DNA from: an uncultured Oscillospiraceae bacterium | GTDB taxonomy: Bacteria > Bacillota > Clostridia > Oscillospirales > Ruminococcaceae | Reading direction: 5' to 3' | Assembly: GCA_934448295.1 (NCBI GenBank) | Contig: CAKSEY010000008.1 | Span: forward strand, 71,119 to 135,118 | DNA: 64,000 bases | Notes under the pieces: model-generated | The model's input: the letters and a program-made list of their open reading frames with translations, nothing else | What the model was told of the DNA's origin: nothing | Databases searched by the model: none | Translations under genes and position numbers: made by a program | Part shown: positions 43,525 through 51,734 of the stretch, piece after piece | How the letters are laid out: every line of letters starts with the position of its first letter | How positions within the stretch are numbered: the stretch's first letter is position 1

Positions 43525-45240
43525 TCAGAAGCCGAGGATCTTGGTGAAATCAGCGGACAGCTTCTCCTGGAGCGCAACGGCGTCAGCCTTCTGCGCGCCT
43601 GTGGTGGTGTAGTAAACCTTGATCTTCGGCTCAGTGCCGGAGGGTCTGATAACTACGCTTGCGTTATCCGTGAGGAAGAATGTGATAACGTTGGACTTCG
43701 GCAGGGTTATCTGCTCGGTCTTGCCGTCGGTGTAGGTCTTTACGGAAGCCTCGTAGTCGGCGGTCGCAACTACGTCAAGTCCGCCGATGGACTTCGGGCC
43801 GTTCTTTCTGAGGTCGGACATGATCTCGCTCATGCGCTCCATGCCGCTCTCGCCCTCGCATGTGAAGGTATCCAGCTTGTTGAAGTAAACGCCGTACTCA
43901 GCGTACATTCTCTTTCTCGCCTCGATGAGGGAGATCCCCTTTGTGCGGTAGAACGCAGCCATCTCGCAGATGAGCATGGAAGCCACAACAGCGTCCTTGT
44001 CGCGTACATAGCCGCCGGCAAGGTAGCCGTAGCTCTCCTCAAAGCCGAAGATGTAGCGGTTCTCCTCGCCCTTTGCCTCCAGGAATCCTATCTGCTCGCC
44101 GATGAACTTGAAGCCTGTGAGCACTTCGCGCAGCTCAACGCCGTACTTCTTGCAGATAGCCTTTGTGATATCGGTGGTAACGATGGTCTTTACCGCAACA
44201 GGGTTCTTGGGCATTGTGCCGAGGGCGATACGCTCCTTGCAGATGTATTCGAGGAGCAGCGCGCCGACTTCGTTTCCGGTGAACAGCTCGTAGTGGTCGC
44301 CGTCGGGAACTGCGATACCAACGCGGTCGCAGTCGGGGTCGGTAGCCAGCAGGAGGTCGGGCTTCTCAGTCTCGCAGAGCTTAAGACCGCACGCGAGGGC
44401 TTCCTTTATCTCGGGGTTCGGATAGGGGCAGGTCGGGAAGTTTCCGTCGGGGTTCTCCTGCTCGGGAACTACAACGACATTCTTAATGCCGATCTCCTTA
44501 AGGATACGGCGCACGGGCTTGTTTCCGGTGCCGTTGAGAGGAGTGTAAACTACCTTCAGACCGCTGTCGGCAACCAGGTCTGTGTGGAGTCCCTGCTCCT
44601 TGACCTTTGCCATGTAAGCGTCGATAACGTCGTCACCGATGAAGCTTATCATGCCGTCAGCGACCGCCTTGTCGAAATCCACGGACTTTACGCCGTCAAA
44701 GATGTCGATAGCGTTTATCTTGGAGAGAACCGCCTCGGCAGCCTCAAGCGTGAGCTGGCAGCCGTCGCTGCCGTATACCTTGTAGCCGTTGTACTTCGCA
44801 GGATTGTGGCTTGCTGTAACCATGATGCCTGCGCCGCAGTCCAGCGCCCTTACAGCCCATGAAAGCATGGGGGTAGGCATGAGCTCCTTATAGATATGTA
44901 CCTTGATACCGTTTGCAGCGAGAACTTCCGCCGCGCCCTTGGAGAAGTAGTCGGACTTGATACGGCTGTCGCAGGAGATAGCCACGGACTTCTTCTCGCC
45001 GCTTGTGAGGATATACTCAGCAAGACCCTGAGTAGCCTTCTTTACGGTGTAAATGTTCATTCTGTTGGTGCCTGCGCCGATAACGCCGCGCAGTCCGCCG
45101 GTGCCGAATTCGAGATCGCGGTAGAAACGGTCGTTCTTGCCGTCCTCGTCGGTCTTTATGCTCTCCAGCTCAGTCTTGAGGTCGGGGTCGGCAACCGCCT
45201 TCTCCAGCCACTGCTCATAGAGCTTCTGAATATCTGCCAT
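43525..45240 (-). CDS. phosphoglucomutase/phosphomannomutase family enzyme
   Basis: A 571-residue alpha-D-phosphohexomutase. Active-site Ser is in TASHNPAKYNGYK near residue 140, the Mg site is DPDCDRVG, the sugar-binding loop FGFEESYGYLAG, and the phosphate-binding loop IRPSGTEPKIKVYY near the end. The length and motifs fit PgcA-type enzymes that interconvert glucose 1- and 6-phosphate, linking glycogen (glgB) and glycolysis. It has its own promoter (45316-45344). No clear terminator, only an AT-rich GAAAATTTT hairpin after the stop. Confidence 0.94.
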   Translation of the reverse strand: MADIQKLYEQWLEKAVADPDLKTELESIKTDEDGKNDRFYRDLEFGTGGLRGVIGAGTNRMNIYTVKKATQGLAEYILTSGEKKSVAISCDSRIKSDYFSKGAAEVLAANGIKVHIYKELMPTPMLSWAVRALDCGAGIMVTASHNPAKYNGYKVYGSDGCQLTLEAAEAVLSKINAIDIFDGVKSVDFDKAVADGMISFIGDDVIDAYMAKVKEQGLHTDLVADSGLKVVYTPLNGTGNKPVRRILKEIGIKNVVVVPEQENPDGNFPTCPYPNPEIKEALACGLKLCETEKPDLLLATDPDCDRVGIAVPDGDHYELFTGNEVGALLLEYICKERIALGTMPKNPVAVKTIVTTDITKAICKKYGVELREVLTGFKFIGEQIGFLEAKGEENRYIFGFEESYGYLAGGYVRDKDAVVASMLICEMAAFYRTKGISLIEARKRMYAEYGVYFNKLDTFTCEGESGMERMSEIMSDLRKNGPKSIGGLDVVATADYEASVKTYTDGKTEQITLPKSNVITFFLTDNASVVIRPSGTEPKIKVYYTTTGAQKADAVALQEKLSADFTKILGF

Positions 45241-45315
45241 AATGAATACCTCCTGATGATTTTCGGTTTTCGACTATTCAAAGTAAAATATGTGCTTTGC
45301 TCATCAATCAAAATT

Positions 45316-45344
45316 ATTATAGCATACTTCAGTTAAGATTTCAA
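45316..45344 (-). promoter_or_regulatory. promoter of the phosphohexomutase gene
   Basis: TTGAAA (45339-45344) and TATAAT (45316-45321) on the minus strand with a 17-base spacer. Confidence 0.78.
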
Positions 45345-45445
45345 GGGGGCTTGAAGAAAAAAAATTACCTAAAACCTCGTTTTTTTCAGCTAAATTATAC
45401 CATAATCCTGCGCTGCTCTGTTACACGATTTTTTCTGATTTCCTC

Positions 45446-45474
45446 TTGACAAATCCGCAAATATGTGATATTAT
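45446..45474 (+). promoter_or_regulatory. promoter of DUF3793-flavodoxin
   Basis: TTGACA (45446-45451) and TATTAT (45469-45474), 17-base spacer. The first operator copy begins about 10 bases after the -10 box. Confidence 0.85.
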
Positions 45475-45484
45475 GTATACGCAG

Positions 45485-45554
45485 GTTAGCAAGCGCTAAC
45501 TGAGCGTGCGGCAATTCCGCATTTTCTTTTACACATGTGTTAGTGAAAGCTAAC
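45485..45554 (+). promoter_or_regulatory. two copies of a GTTAG-N6-CTAAC operator
   Basis: GTTAGCAAGCGCTAAC (45485-45500) and GTTAGTGAAAGCTAAC (45539-45554) share the same 16-base frame with GTTAG and CTAAC half sites; their centres are 54 bases apart. They lie in the leader of the DUF3793-flavodoxin unit. The half sites resemble the core of DtxR/IdeR-type metal regulator boxes, which would fit iron control of flavodoxin. The regulator is not in the window. Confidence 0.72.
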
Positions 45555-45600
45555 GCACTGAGTAAAGCCGCGCAAATTGCACAAGATAAGGAGAAGGATC

Positions 45601-46179
45601 ATGTCCACAGAAGAATGCAGGCGCTTTGAAAAGAAGCTCGCCTTCCACACGGCGCCGTCGCTGATGGGAATAAAGTGCGCAAGTCTTATCACGCTTTCGC
45701 GCAGGGAGTTCGACATAGACGGCAACGCGCGCAGGTTCAACCGCCGCGCCGCTATAAAGGGACTGCGGATAAAGGTGCTCCGCGAGGAATGCGCCTGCCG
45801 CGAGCGCTCGCTTATCCTTGTATATAATGCGGAAAAGCTTGCAAAGCGGCTTTCAGAGCCGGAGACCCGCGGGCTTCTGCGGGAATACGGCTACACGGAC
45901 GGCATGACTATGGAGCAGTGCCTGGAGCGGCTTTCCAAGCGCACATCCTGCGACGATTTCCCGCATGAGATCGGGCTTTTCCTTGATTACCCAGTGGAGG
46001 ACGTGCGGGGCTTCGTTGAGAACGGCGGGTGCAATTACAAGCTGTGCGGCTGCTGGAAGGTCTACGGCTGTGTGGAATCCGCAAAGCGGAAATTTGCGGC
46101 ATACGACAAATGCAGAGAATATCTCTGCGGCAGATTGGAGCAGGGCGAGGACTTCTACCGCGCTCTGAGAATATCATAA
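45601..46179 (+). CDS. DUF3793 family protein
   Basis: A 192-residue protein of the DUF3793 family, recognised from FEKKLAFHTAPSLMGIKCASLITL at the start, LILVYNAEKLAKRLS in the middle and PHEIGLFLDYPVEDVRGFV towards the end, followed by KLCGCWKVYG. Function unknown; the family is common next to flavodoxin and ferrous iron transport genes in anaerobes. The ATG at 45601 has AAGGAGAA before it. It is separated from flavodoxin by 14 bases, so both are under the twin operator. Confidence 0.88.
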   Translation: MSTEECRRFEKKLAFHTAPSLMGIKCASLITLSRREFDIDGNARRFNRRAAIKGLRIKVLREECACRERSLILVYNAEKLAKRLSEPETRGLLREYGYTDGMTMEQCLERLSKRTSCDDFPHEIGLFLDYPVEDVRGFVENGGCNYKLCGCWKVYGCVESAKRKFAAYDKCREYLCGRLEQGEDFYRALRIS

Positions 46180-46193
46180 GGAGGACAACTACT

Positions 46194-46601
46194 ATGAAAA
46201 TTGCTGTTATTTACTGGAGCGGCACAGGAAACACCGAGGCTATGGCAAAGGCTGTGGCAGAGGGCGCAGGCGCCGAGCTTTTCTCCGTGTCTGAATTCTC
46301 CGGCGACGTAGCAGATTACGACAGACTTGCCTTCGGCTGCCCCGCAATGGGCGCTGAAAATCTCGAGGAGGGCGAATTCGAGCCGTTCTTCACCGACAAC
46401 GAGGGCAAGCTCTCCGACAAGAAGGTGGCGCTTTTCGGCTCCTACGGCTGGGGCGACGGCGAGTGGATGCGCCAGTGGGCTGACCGCGTTACCGCCGACG
46501 GCGCAGAGCTGGTAAACGGCGAGGGTCTTATCGTCAACGAAACCCCCGACGACAGCGCGCTCGCAGACTGCAAGGCTCTCGGCGCAAAGCTTGCTGAATA
46601 A
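46194..46601 (+). CDS. flavodoxin
   Basis: A 135-residue short-chain flavodoxin. The FMN phosphate loop is YWSGTGNTEAMAKAV (residues 7-21), and FGCPAMGAENLEE and FGSYGWGDGEWM hold the isoalloxazine. It replaces ferredoxin as a low-potential electron carrier when iron is short, which agrees with the operators upstream. Possible clients in this window are NrdG and the MetH activation system. ATG is preceded by AAGGAGGA. Confidence 0.95.
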   Translation: MKIAVIYWSGTGNTEAMAKAVAEGAGAELFSVSEFSGDVADYDRLAFGCPAMGAENLEEGEFEPFFTDNEGKLSDKKVALFGSYGWGDGEWMRQWADRVTADGAELVNGEGLIVNETPDDSALADCKALGAKLAE

Positions 46602-46634
46602 TTTTTTGACAGTCCATCTTTTCCTTTGATCAAA

Positions 46635-46676
46635 ACAGGCTGCCGGTGGGTTTTACCTATCGGCAGCCTGTTTAGC
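46635..46676 (+). terminator. intrinsic terminator after flavodoxin
   Basis: AGGCTGCCG pairs with CGGCAGCCT, followed by GTTTA. The sequence AGCTTGTCGAAAAAGT starts right after it (see repeats). Confidence 0.82.
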
Positions 46677-46693
46677 TTGTCGAAAAAGTACTT
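46674..46693 (+). repeat. copy of the GTCGAAAAAGT terminal-repeat motif
   Basis: AGCTTGTCGAAAAAGTACTT matches the ends of the IS1182-type relic at 62 kb in TGTCGAAAAAGT and abuts the flavodoxin terminator. Confidence 0.55.
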
Positions 46694-46697
46694 ATCC

Positions 46698-46872
46698 CAG
46701 GCTGGCGAGAAAGGTGCAGATGCTAGGAAACGACATTTCGGCTAGGCTTTTTTGCCTGCCGCAGCGTGAAGTTGCGGCAGAACGCCGCAAAGCGAAAGCC
46801 AAAAGCGCGGCATGGACGCCGCGCAACTAAGCTTTCGCCAAGCGACGCAGATGGCGGTTTATCGCCAGCCTG
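46698..46872 (+). ncRNA. structured RNA or palindromic element ahead of the P-type ATPase
   Basis: CAGGCTGGCGA (46698-46708) and TCGCCAGCCTG (46862-46872) are perfect 11-base arms that close a 175-base segment. Inside are CTGCCGCA/TGCGGCAG (46756-46780) and a nested pair, GCGAAAGC/GCTTTCGC around GCGCGGC/GCCGCGC (46792-46838). A local hairpin TGGCG/CGCCA (46853-46868) would compete with the closing stem, and a T-rich tract follows. It could be a regulatory leader for the ATPase or a repeat element. It matches no riboswitch I know. Confidence 0.5.
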
Positions 46873-46978
46873 TTTGTGTTTTTTCTGTGATATCCGGTTC
46901 CCTTGCTTGACAAAAGCCGTTCAGGTGGATATACTATATTTAATACCAGATGATTCCACAGGACAGGAGGCGGCAGGA

Positions 46979-49540
46979 TTGACTGATTTACAGCGCGGAC
47001 TCACCCGGGCTGAGGCGGAGGAAAAGATATCCCGCGGAGAATCGAACGGCAGCTTTTCGGTGAAAACCAAGAGCGTCGGGAGGATCTTCTCCGACAACAT
47101 TTTCACGCTGTTCAACCTGATAAATATAATCATTGCGGCGGCGGTTTTCCTGGTGGGAGCCTACCGGAACATGCTGTTCATGGGCGTTGTTCTGTGCAAC
47201 ACGGCGATAGGCATAATCCAGGAGATACGCTCAAAGCGCACCATTGACCGGCTTTCGCTGATATCCGCGCCGAAGGCTCACCTTTTGCGCGACGGAGCCG
47301 AGCAGATCCTCCCGGTGTCTGATATAGTTCCCGGGGACATTATGCTGCTTTCGGCGGGAAGGCAGCTCTGCGCGGACGCGGTTCTTGCCGAGGGAGAGCT
47401 TGAAGCCGACGAAAGCCTGCTCACCGGAGAAAGCGACACAGTGACGAAGCACCCCGGGGACGCGCTGTACTCCGGCAGCTTTGTTGTAACCGGCGGCGGA
47501 AAGGCGGAGGTCACTGCCGTCGGTGCCGAAGCCTACGCGAATAAAATCGCCAGCAGCGCGAAAAAAACGAAAAAGCGCCGCTCAGAGATGATGGGCGCGA
47601 TAAACAGGATAATTTCCACGATTTCCGTGTGCATACTGCCGTTTGCGCTGGTGCTGTTCACAAAGGCGCTGTTCGTGGCTCGGCAGGGAGTTCAGTACAG
47701 CGTGACAAGCACCTCGGCGGCTGTAATCGGAATGATCCCGGAGGGGCTCGTGCTGCTCACCAGTATCGCCCTGGCGGTGAGCTCCATCAGACTGGGAAAG
47801 CGGCAGACCCTCTGCCAGGACCTTTACTGCGTGGAAAGTCTCGCCCGGGTGGACGTTCTCTGCCTCGACAAAACCGGGACGATAACCACCGGAAATATGC
47901 AGGTCAGCGAGGTGCGCAGGCTGGACGACGGCTTCAATGCCGAAGCCGCGCTTGCCGCCTTCGCTTCCGCCATGGGCGGGGAAAACCAGACCGCCGCCGC
48001 GATTTTCCGGAAATTCCCCGCCAGGGAGCCTGTGAACTGCATAAAAACCGAGCCGTTTTCCTCTGCGAGAAAATGGAGCGGCGCACAGCTTGAAAGCTAT
48101 GGAACGCTGATACTCGGCGCGCCCAGCTTTGTGCTCCCGCCGGAGGAATACGCGAAGCTAAGCGGAATATGCGGCGAATACGCGGCAAGGGGTCAGCGGG
48201 TGCTGCTCCTGGCGCAGAGCGATTCCGGGCTGCCCGGAAAAGCGCTTCCCGCCGGACTTTCGCCCAAGGCGCTTGTTATACTCTCGGACGAGATACGCGA
48301 AAGCGCGCCCTCCACCCTCGCCTACTTCCGGGAGCAGGGGGTCGCGCTGAAGGTCATTTCCGGGGACGACCCGGTAACGGTGTCGAATGTCGCGGCAAAA
48401 GCCGGGCTTCCCGGGGCGGAAAACTACGCGGACGCTTCCCTGCTCACCGACGAAGAGCTGCCGGAAGCCGCCGGAAAATACACGGTTTTCGGCAGAGTTA
48501 CCCCCGCGAGAAAGCTGGAGCTTGTCAGGGCGCTCCAGGCACAAGGGCACAAGGTCGCAATGACCGGCGACGGCGTGAACGACGTCCTGGCGCTGCGGGA
48601 GGCGGACTGTTCCGTTGCCATGCAGTCCGGCAGCGACGCGGCGCGCTGCGTTTCGCAGCTCGTTCTCCTGGATTCGGACTTTTCCTCTATGCCCCTCGCC
48701 GTGCAGGAGGGGCGGCGCTGTATCAACAACATTCAGCGCTCGGCGGCGCTGTTTCTCGTAAAGACTATCTTCTCGTTCCTGCTGGCGCTGATATTCCTGT
48801 TCGCTTCGTCGGCGTATCCGTTCCAGCCTATCCAGCTAACGCTCATCAGCGCGCTGTTTATCGGCGCTCCGTCGTTCCTGCTGGCGCTTGAGCCGAACCA
48901 CGAGCGCGTGAGCGGGAGCTTCATTGCAAACGTGCTGAAAAAGGCGCTCCCGGGCGGGCTAACGGTGGTCCTCGGAATATCTGCCCTGCTTATTTTGCAG
49001 AATATCTTCGATATTCCGCAGGAGCGGCTCTCGGTCATGGCGGTGTACCTCACCGGAGCCGTCTGCTGCGGAGTTCTCTGCGGAGTGTGCAGACCGTTCA
49101 GGAAATGGCACATTGCCATGATAATCGTGGTCACAGCCTCATTCTGCTTTGCCTGCTGGATAATCAGCCCGCTGTTCTATATCGTGGATCTGACATGGCG
49201 GGAATGGCTCTGCACCGCCGTTATCATACCCGGCGCGATTCTGACGCTCACGGCGCTGTCAAAGCTTCTCCGTAAAATTCTTGGGCGCTGGTCGGGAGGC
49301 TTCCAGCCAAAGCACAATGCGAAAAGGCTCGTTGCCGGGATAGTTCTGGCGCTGTCTGCCGTATACGGGATATGGCTCGGGACTGCGGTCACGGATTACC
49401 TCTCGCTGTGCTTCGGGAATCAGCCGGTATTTGCCCTCGAACAGCCGGACGGCAGCCGGAAGGGCGTTCTATATTCGATAAACGACGGAGTGCTGCATAT
49501 TTTCGGCAGAGATATCAACACTGAACAGCTGAAAAAGTAA
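46979..49540 (+). CDS. P-type (E1-E2) cation-transporting ATPase
   Basis: An 853-residue P-type ATPase. Order: N-terminal cytoplasmic part, TM1-2, actuator domain with LLTGESDTV near residue 148, TM3-4 with the MIPEGL ion-site motif, phosphorylation motif DKTGTIT near 296, nucleotide-binding domain, GDGVNDVLALREAD hinge, six C-terminal helices, and a final soluble tail. The PEGL motif and general form fit the P2A-like group that includes streptococcal Ca/Mn exporters; the ion is not determined. The TTG at 46979 has AGGAGG eight bases before it; a further upstream GTG would translate the repeat element and is unlikely. Confidence 0.9.
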   Translation: MTDLQRGLTRAEAEEKISRGESNGSFSVKTKSVGRIFSDNIFTLFNLINIIIAAAVFLVGAYRNMLFMGVVLCNTAIGIIQEIRSKRTIDRLSLISAPKAHLLRDGAEQILPVSDIVPGDIMLLSAGRQLCADAVLAEGELEADESLLTGESDTVTKHPGDALYSGSFVVTGGGKAEVTAVGAEAYANKIASSAKKTKKRRSEMMGAINRIISTISVCILPFALVLFTKALFVARQGVQYSVTSTSAAVIGMIPEGLVLLTSIALAVSSIRLGKRQTLCQDLYCVESLARVDVLCLDKTGTITTGNMQVSEVRRLDDGFNAEAALAAFASAMGGENQTAAAIFRKFPAREPVNCIKTEPFSSARKWSGAQLESYGTLILGAPSFVLPPEEYAKLSGICGEYAARGQRVLLLAQSDSGLPGKALPAGLSPKALVILSDEIRESAPSTLAYFREQGVALKVISGDDPVTVSNVAAKAGLPGAENYADASLLTDEELPEAAGKYTVFGRVTPARKLELVRALQAQGHKVAMTGDGVNDVLALREADCSVAMQSGSDAARCVSQLVLLDSDFSSMPLAVQEGRRCINNIQRSAALFLVKTIFSFLLALIFLFASSAYPFQPIQLTLISALFIGAPSFLLALEPNHERVSGSFIANVLKKALPGGLTVVLGISALLILQNIFDIPQERLSVMAVYLTGAVCCGVLCGVCRPFRKWHIAMIIVVTASFCFACWIISPLFYIVDLTWREWLCTAVIIPGAILTLTALSKLLRKILGRWSGGFQPKHNAKRLVAGIVLALSAVYGIWLGTAVTDYLSLCFGNQPVFALEQPDGSRKGVLYSINDGVLHIFGRDINTEQLKK

Positions 49541-49541
49541 A

Positions 49542-49572
49542 ACTATCCGCTGGAAAACCAACGGATAGTCAA
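49542..49572 (+). terminator. hairpin after the ATPase gene
   Basis: ACTATCCG pairs with CGGATAGT over a 12-base loop; no T run follows, so termination would be weak. Confidence 0.5.
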
Positions 49573-49577
49573 GTCAT

Positions 49578-49840
49578 AGAAAAAGCCATTTTCCTTTTGG
49601 CTTATCTCTGCTTCCCTGCGGTCACAATACAAGTCCAATACCACCCAATGGCAAAGAAAAACCTCATATTGATAACGGTAGCTGATGTCCGAACTGATGG
49701 AAAGCTAAGCCGAACGAGCAGTTAACTCCTGGCTGCGTTCTGCAAATGTGCATAGAAGTGAAAAAATCTGCGGGGTCGCGCTGTTAAACCAACTTTTCTA
49801 TGTGACATCGTTACCAAATAGATTAGCCCGCTTGCGGGCG
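49578..49840 (-). ncRNA. candidate non-coding RNA downstream of tRNA-Ser(GCU)
   Basis: This stretch has no gene. On the minus strand it ends in a terminator, AAGCC-AAAAGGAAAAT-GGCTT with TTTTTC (49580-49603). Upstream, GGCTTA (49706-49711) can pair with TAAGCC (49599-49604), extended by CTTTCC/GGGAAG, closing a rod-like fold of about 113 bases. A further hairpin GAACG/CGTTC lies before it. The two uses of TAAGCC exclude each other. No promoter of its own is evident. It does not show SRP, tmRNA or RNase P signatures. Confidence 0.4.
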
Positions 49841-49871
49841 AAAAAATCGCCCCTAGAACAAACTAGAGGCG
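49841..49871 (-). terminator. intrinsic terminator of tRNA-Ser(GCU)
   Basis: CGCCTCTAG-TTTGTT-CTAGGGGCG followed by ATTTTTTC on the minus strand. A second GCCCGC/GCGGGC hairpin (49826-49839) comes next. Confidence 0.85.
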
Positions 49872-49895
49872 AAATTAGATCCAGCGTCACGCTGT

Positions 49896-49985
49896 TGGCG
49901 GAGAAAGAGGGATTTGAACCCTCGCGCCGGTTTCCCGACCTACTCCCTTAGCAGGGGAGCCCCTTCACCACTTGGGTATTTCTCC
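49896..49985 (-). tRNA. tRNA-Ser (anticodon GCT)
   Basis: Acceptor GGAGAAA pairs with TTTCTCC, discriminator G, encoded CCA. Anticodon arm CTCCC-CTGCTAA-GGGAG with anticodon GCT. The long variable arm marks a serine tRNA; the T arm has GGTTCAAATCC. It reads AGC and AGU codons. Confidence 0.96.
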
Positions 49986-50063
49986 AAAATGCTGAAACAA
50001 AAGTATTGCAATGGCATAGAATGAGAAGCGACCTTCCAAACTTCTTACGCACATCGTGTATAT

Positions 50064-50092
50064 ATTATATCACAGCGTTTGCTTTTTGTCAA
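50064..50092 (-). promoter_or_regulatory. promoter of tRNA-Ser(GCU)
   Basis: TTGACA (50087-50092) and TATAAT (50064-50069) on the minus strand, 17-base spacer. The rest of the gap up to 50279 is AT-rich and holds only a possible -10 (TATAAT near 50224) for the GGDEF gene. Confidence 0.88.
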
Positions 50093-50279
50093 GGGCTTTT
50101 TCAAAAAAACTTTACATATACGAAAAAATGCCTTACAACTTCGCTGCGAAAAGGACATTTTTCTTCAGCGGCACAATTTTTTCGTGCCAAAAGCTAAAAA
50201 AAACGCAAAAGCTGCCGATATATATAATAGATACAAGTCAATTTTCGAAAACCATTATTATGAAACCGAGGTGCTGCAT

Positions 50280-51560
50280 ATGTCAGACATCAGCATTGTC
50301 CAGAACGCCCTGTGGGACGATTATTATAAAGTAGCCTGGGTAAATATCCTGACCGGAGAATACCGTTTCGTGAAGATCCTCGATACGGACGAGGAAAAGC
50401 CCTGCCTCGCCGGAAAGACCATATACGAATACAGCCGGCTGGTCGTAGACACCGGGCTGATCCCCGAGGAAGACATTCCGCAGTACCGCCGCTGCACCGA
50501 CCGCGATTTTATCCTCAGAGAAGTAATGACAAAGCGCAAGCGCATAACCGTCAACTTCCGGCGGCAGGTGGGCTCACTGCAAAAATGGCTGCGGCTGGAG
50601 ATCGTGCTCCCGCAGAATTTTTCGGAGAACTCCCCCTGGGCGGTCTACACCTGGAAGGAATCAGACGCGGAGGTCTGCAACACTGAGGACTCCATGCGAA
50701 TGCTGGCGCAGTGCTTCCACAAAATCCTCAAGGTCGACCTTACAGCCGATTCATTCGATATAATCAAGGCGTACCCCGGCGAACTGACGGTAAGAAACGG
50801 ATTCACCCACACGTTTTCCGGCTGGCTGCGCAACATCGCCGCAGTTGGAAGTATCCACACCGAGGACATACAGTCGTACACAGAATTCGTTAACCCCGAG
50901 CGGCTGAAAAACCGTCTGCGCGAACACCGCGGGATCCTCCGGCTGCGCTACCGCAGGAAATACAACGGAGAATTCCGGTGGGTGAATATGGAGATAGTTC
51001 CCAGCGTGGAATATACCGATGAAAAGCAAATCTTCATGCTGTACGTCCGGGATATCCACGATGAATATATTTCAGAGCTTCACCGGCAGAAAGCGCTGGA
51101 GTACCTCTGCAATTACGACACCCTGACGGGAGTACACAGCCGTTTCTGCTTCAACGATTTCTGTGAGAGCTTTGAACAGCACGGCGGCGCCCTCGCGGTG
51201 CTTTTTGCGGACGTGAACGCTCTGAAATACACAAACGACACTATGGGGCATGAATACGGCGACCGGCTGATAACCGGCTTCGCTGAGCTGCTCACTTCGG
51301 AATTCGGCACGGAGCACTGCTTCAGGATAAGCGGCGATGAATTCATCGTGCTGATGGAGACTCCGGACGAGCAGGGATTTATGGAGCGCACGGAAAAATT
51401 CCACGGCCGTTTGTGGAATATGGAAATACCCCAGGCTTCCATCGGCGCAGTATGGAGCGGCTCCGCCAAGTCGGTGGACGAGCTGGTGCGCGCTGCGGAA
51501 TCCAGAATGTACGACGATAAGCATGAATTCTACAAGCTCCACCCGGAAATGAAAAGATAA
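50280..51560 (+). CDS. GGDEF domain protein (probable diguanylate cyclase)
   Basis: A 426-residue cytoplasmic protein. Residues 1-250 contain two PAS-like folds (segments ending YVRDIHDEYISE), and residues 265-420 a GGDEF domain with LCNYDTLTGVHSRF, FADVNALKYTNDTMGHEYGD (metal and guanine site) and the signature as SGDEF near residue 350. SGDEF variants are often active and would make cyclic di-GMP from GTP. There is no RxxD inhibitory site five residues before the signature. No membrane helix. Start ATG after GAGGTG; upstream in-frame codons run through the AT-rich leader and are unlikely. Confidence 0.88.
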   Translation: MSDISIVQNALWDDYYKVAWVNILTGEYRFVKILDTDEEKPCLAGKTIYEYSRLVVDTGLIPEEDIPQYRRCTDRDFILREVMTKRKRITVNFRRQVGSLQKWLRLEIVLPQNFSENSPWAVYTWKESDAEVCNTEDSMRMLAQCFHKILKVDLTADSFDIIKAYPGELTVRNGFTHTFSGWLRNIAAVGSIHTEDIQSYTEFVNPERLKNRLREHRGILRLRYRRKYNGEFRWVNMEIVPSVEYTDEKQIFMLYVRDIHDEYISELHRQKALEYLCNYDTLTGVHSRFCFNDFCESFEQHGGALAVLFADVNALKYTNDTMGHEYGDRLITGFAELLTSEFGTEHCFRISGDEFIVLMETPDEQGFMERTEKFHGRLWNMEIPQASIGAVWSGSAKSVDELVRAAESRMYDDKHEFYKLHPEMKR

Positions 51561-51564
51561 GCCG

Positions 51565-51589
51565 AGCCGCCCGGATTCCGGGCGGCTAT
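51565..51589 (+). terminator. terminator hairpin after the GGDEF gene
   Basis: AGCCGCCCGG-ATT-CCGGGCGGCT, ten perfect pairs with a three-base loop, directly after the stop codon. The following bases are ATAACTTT. Confidence 0.75.
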
Positions 51590-51658
51590 AACTTTCGAAA
51601 AGCAAACGATACAGGGGCAAAAAACGGATTTCAAAATCCCGCTTTGCGGGCAAAGGGG

Positions 51659-51714
51659 ACTTTTTCAACAAGCTGGAGGGCGCAAAAATCCGCCCTTCAG
51701 TTTGTCGAAAAAGT
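51659..51714. repeat. 56-base hairpin repeat with GTCGAAAAAGT ends
   Basis: The 24-base arms (51659-51682 and 51691-51714) match at 21 positions, all three differences allowing G-U pairs. The outer ends read ACTTTTTC and GTCGAAAAAGT, like the ends of the IS1182-type relic at 62 kb. The inner part is AGGGCG/CGCCCT around an A-rich loop. It looks like a minimal MITE or REP-like unit. Confidence 0.7.
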
Positions 51715-51734
51715 ACAAACGGCAATAAATTATA

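Noticed and set aside
46698..46872. yybP-ykoY manganese riboswitch before the ATPase
   Set aside because: Considered because related exporters use it, but the conserved GGGGAGUA-type loops are absent.
46766..46978. Upstream extension of the ATPase frame from a GTG at 46766
   Set aside because: The extra 71 residues translate the palindromic element and lack a ribosome site; TTG at 46979 has AGGAGG.
49599..49711. SRP (4.5S) RNA
   Set aside because: A GGGAAGCAG stretch caught the eye, but the GGUCCGGAAGGAAGCAG domain IV signature is not there.
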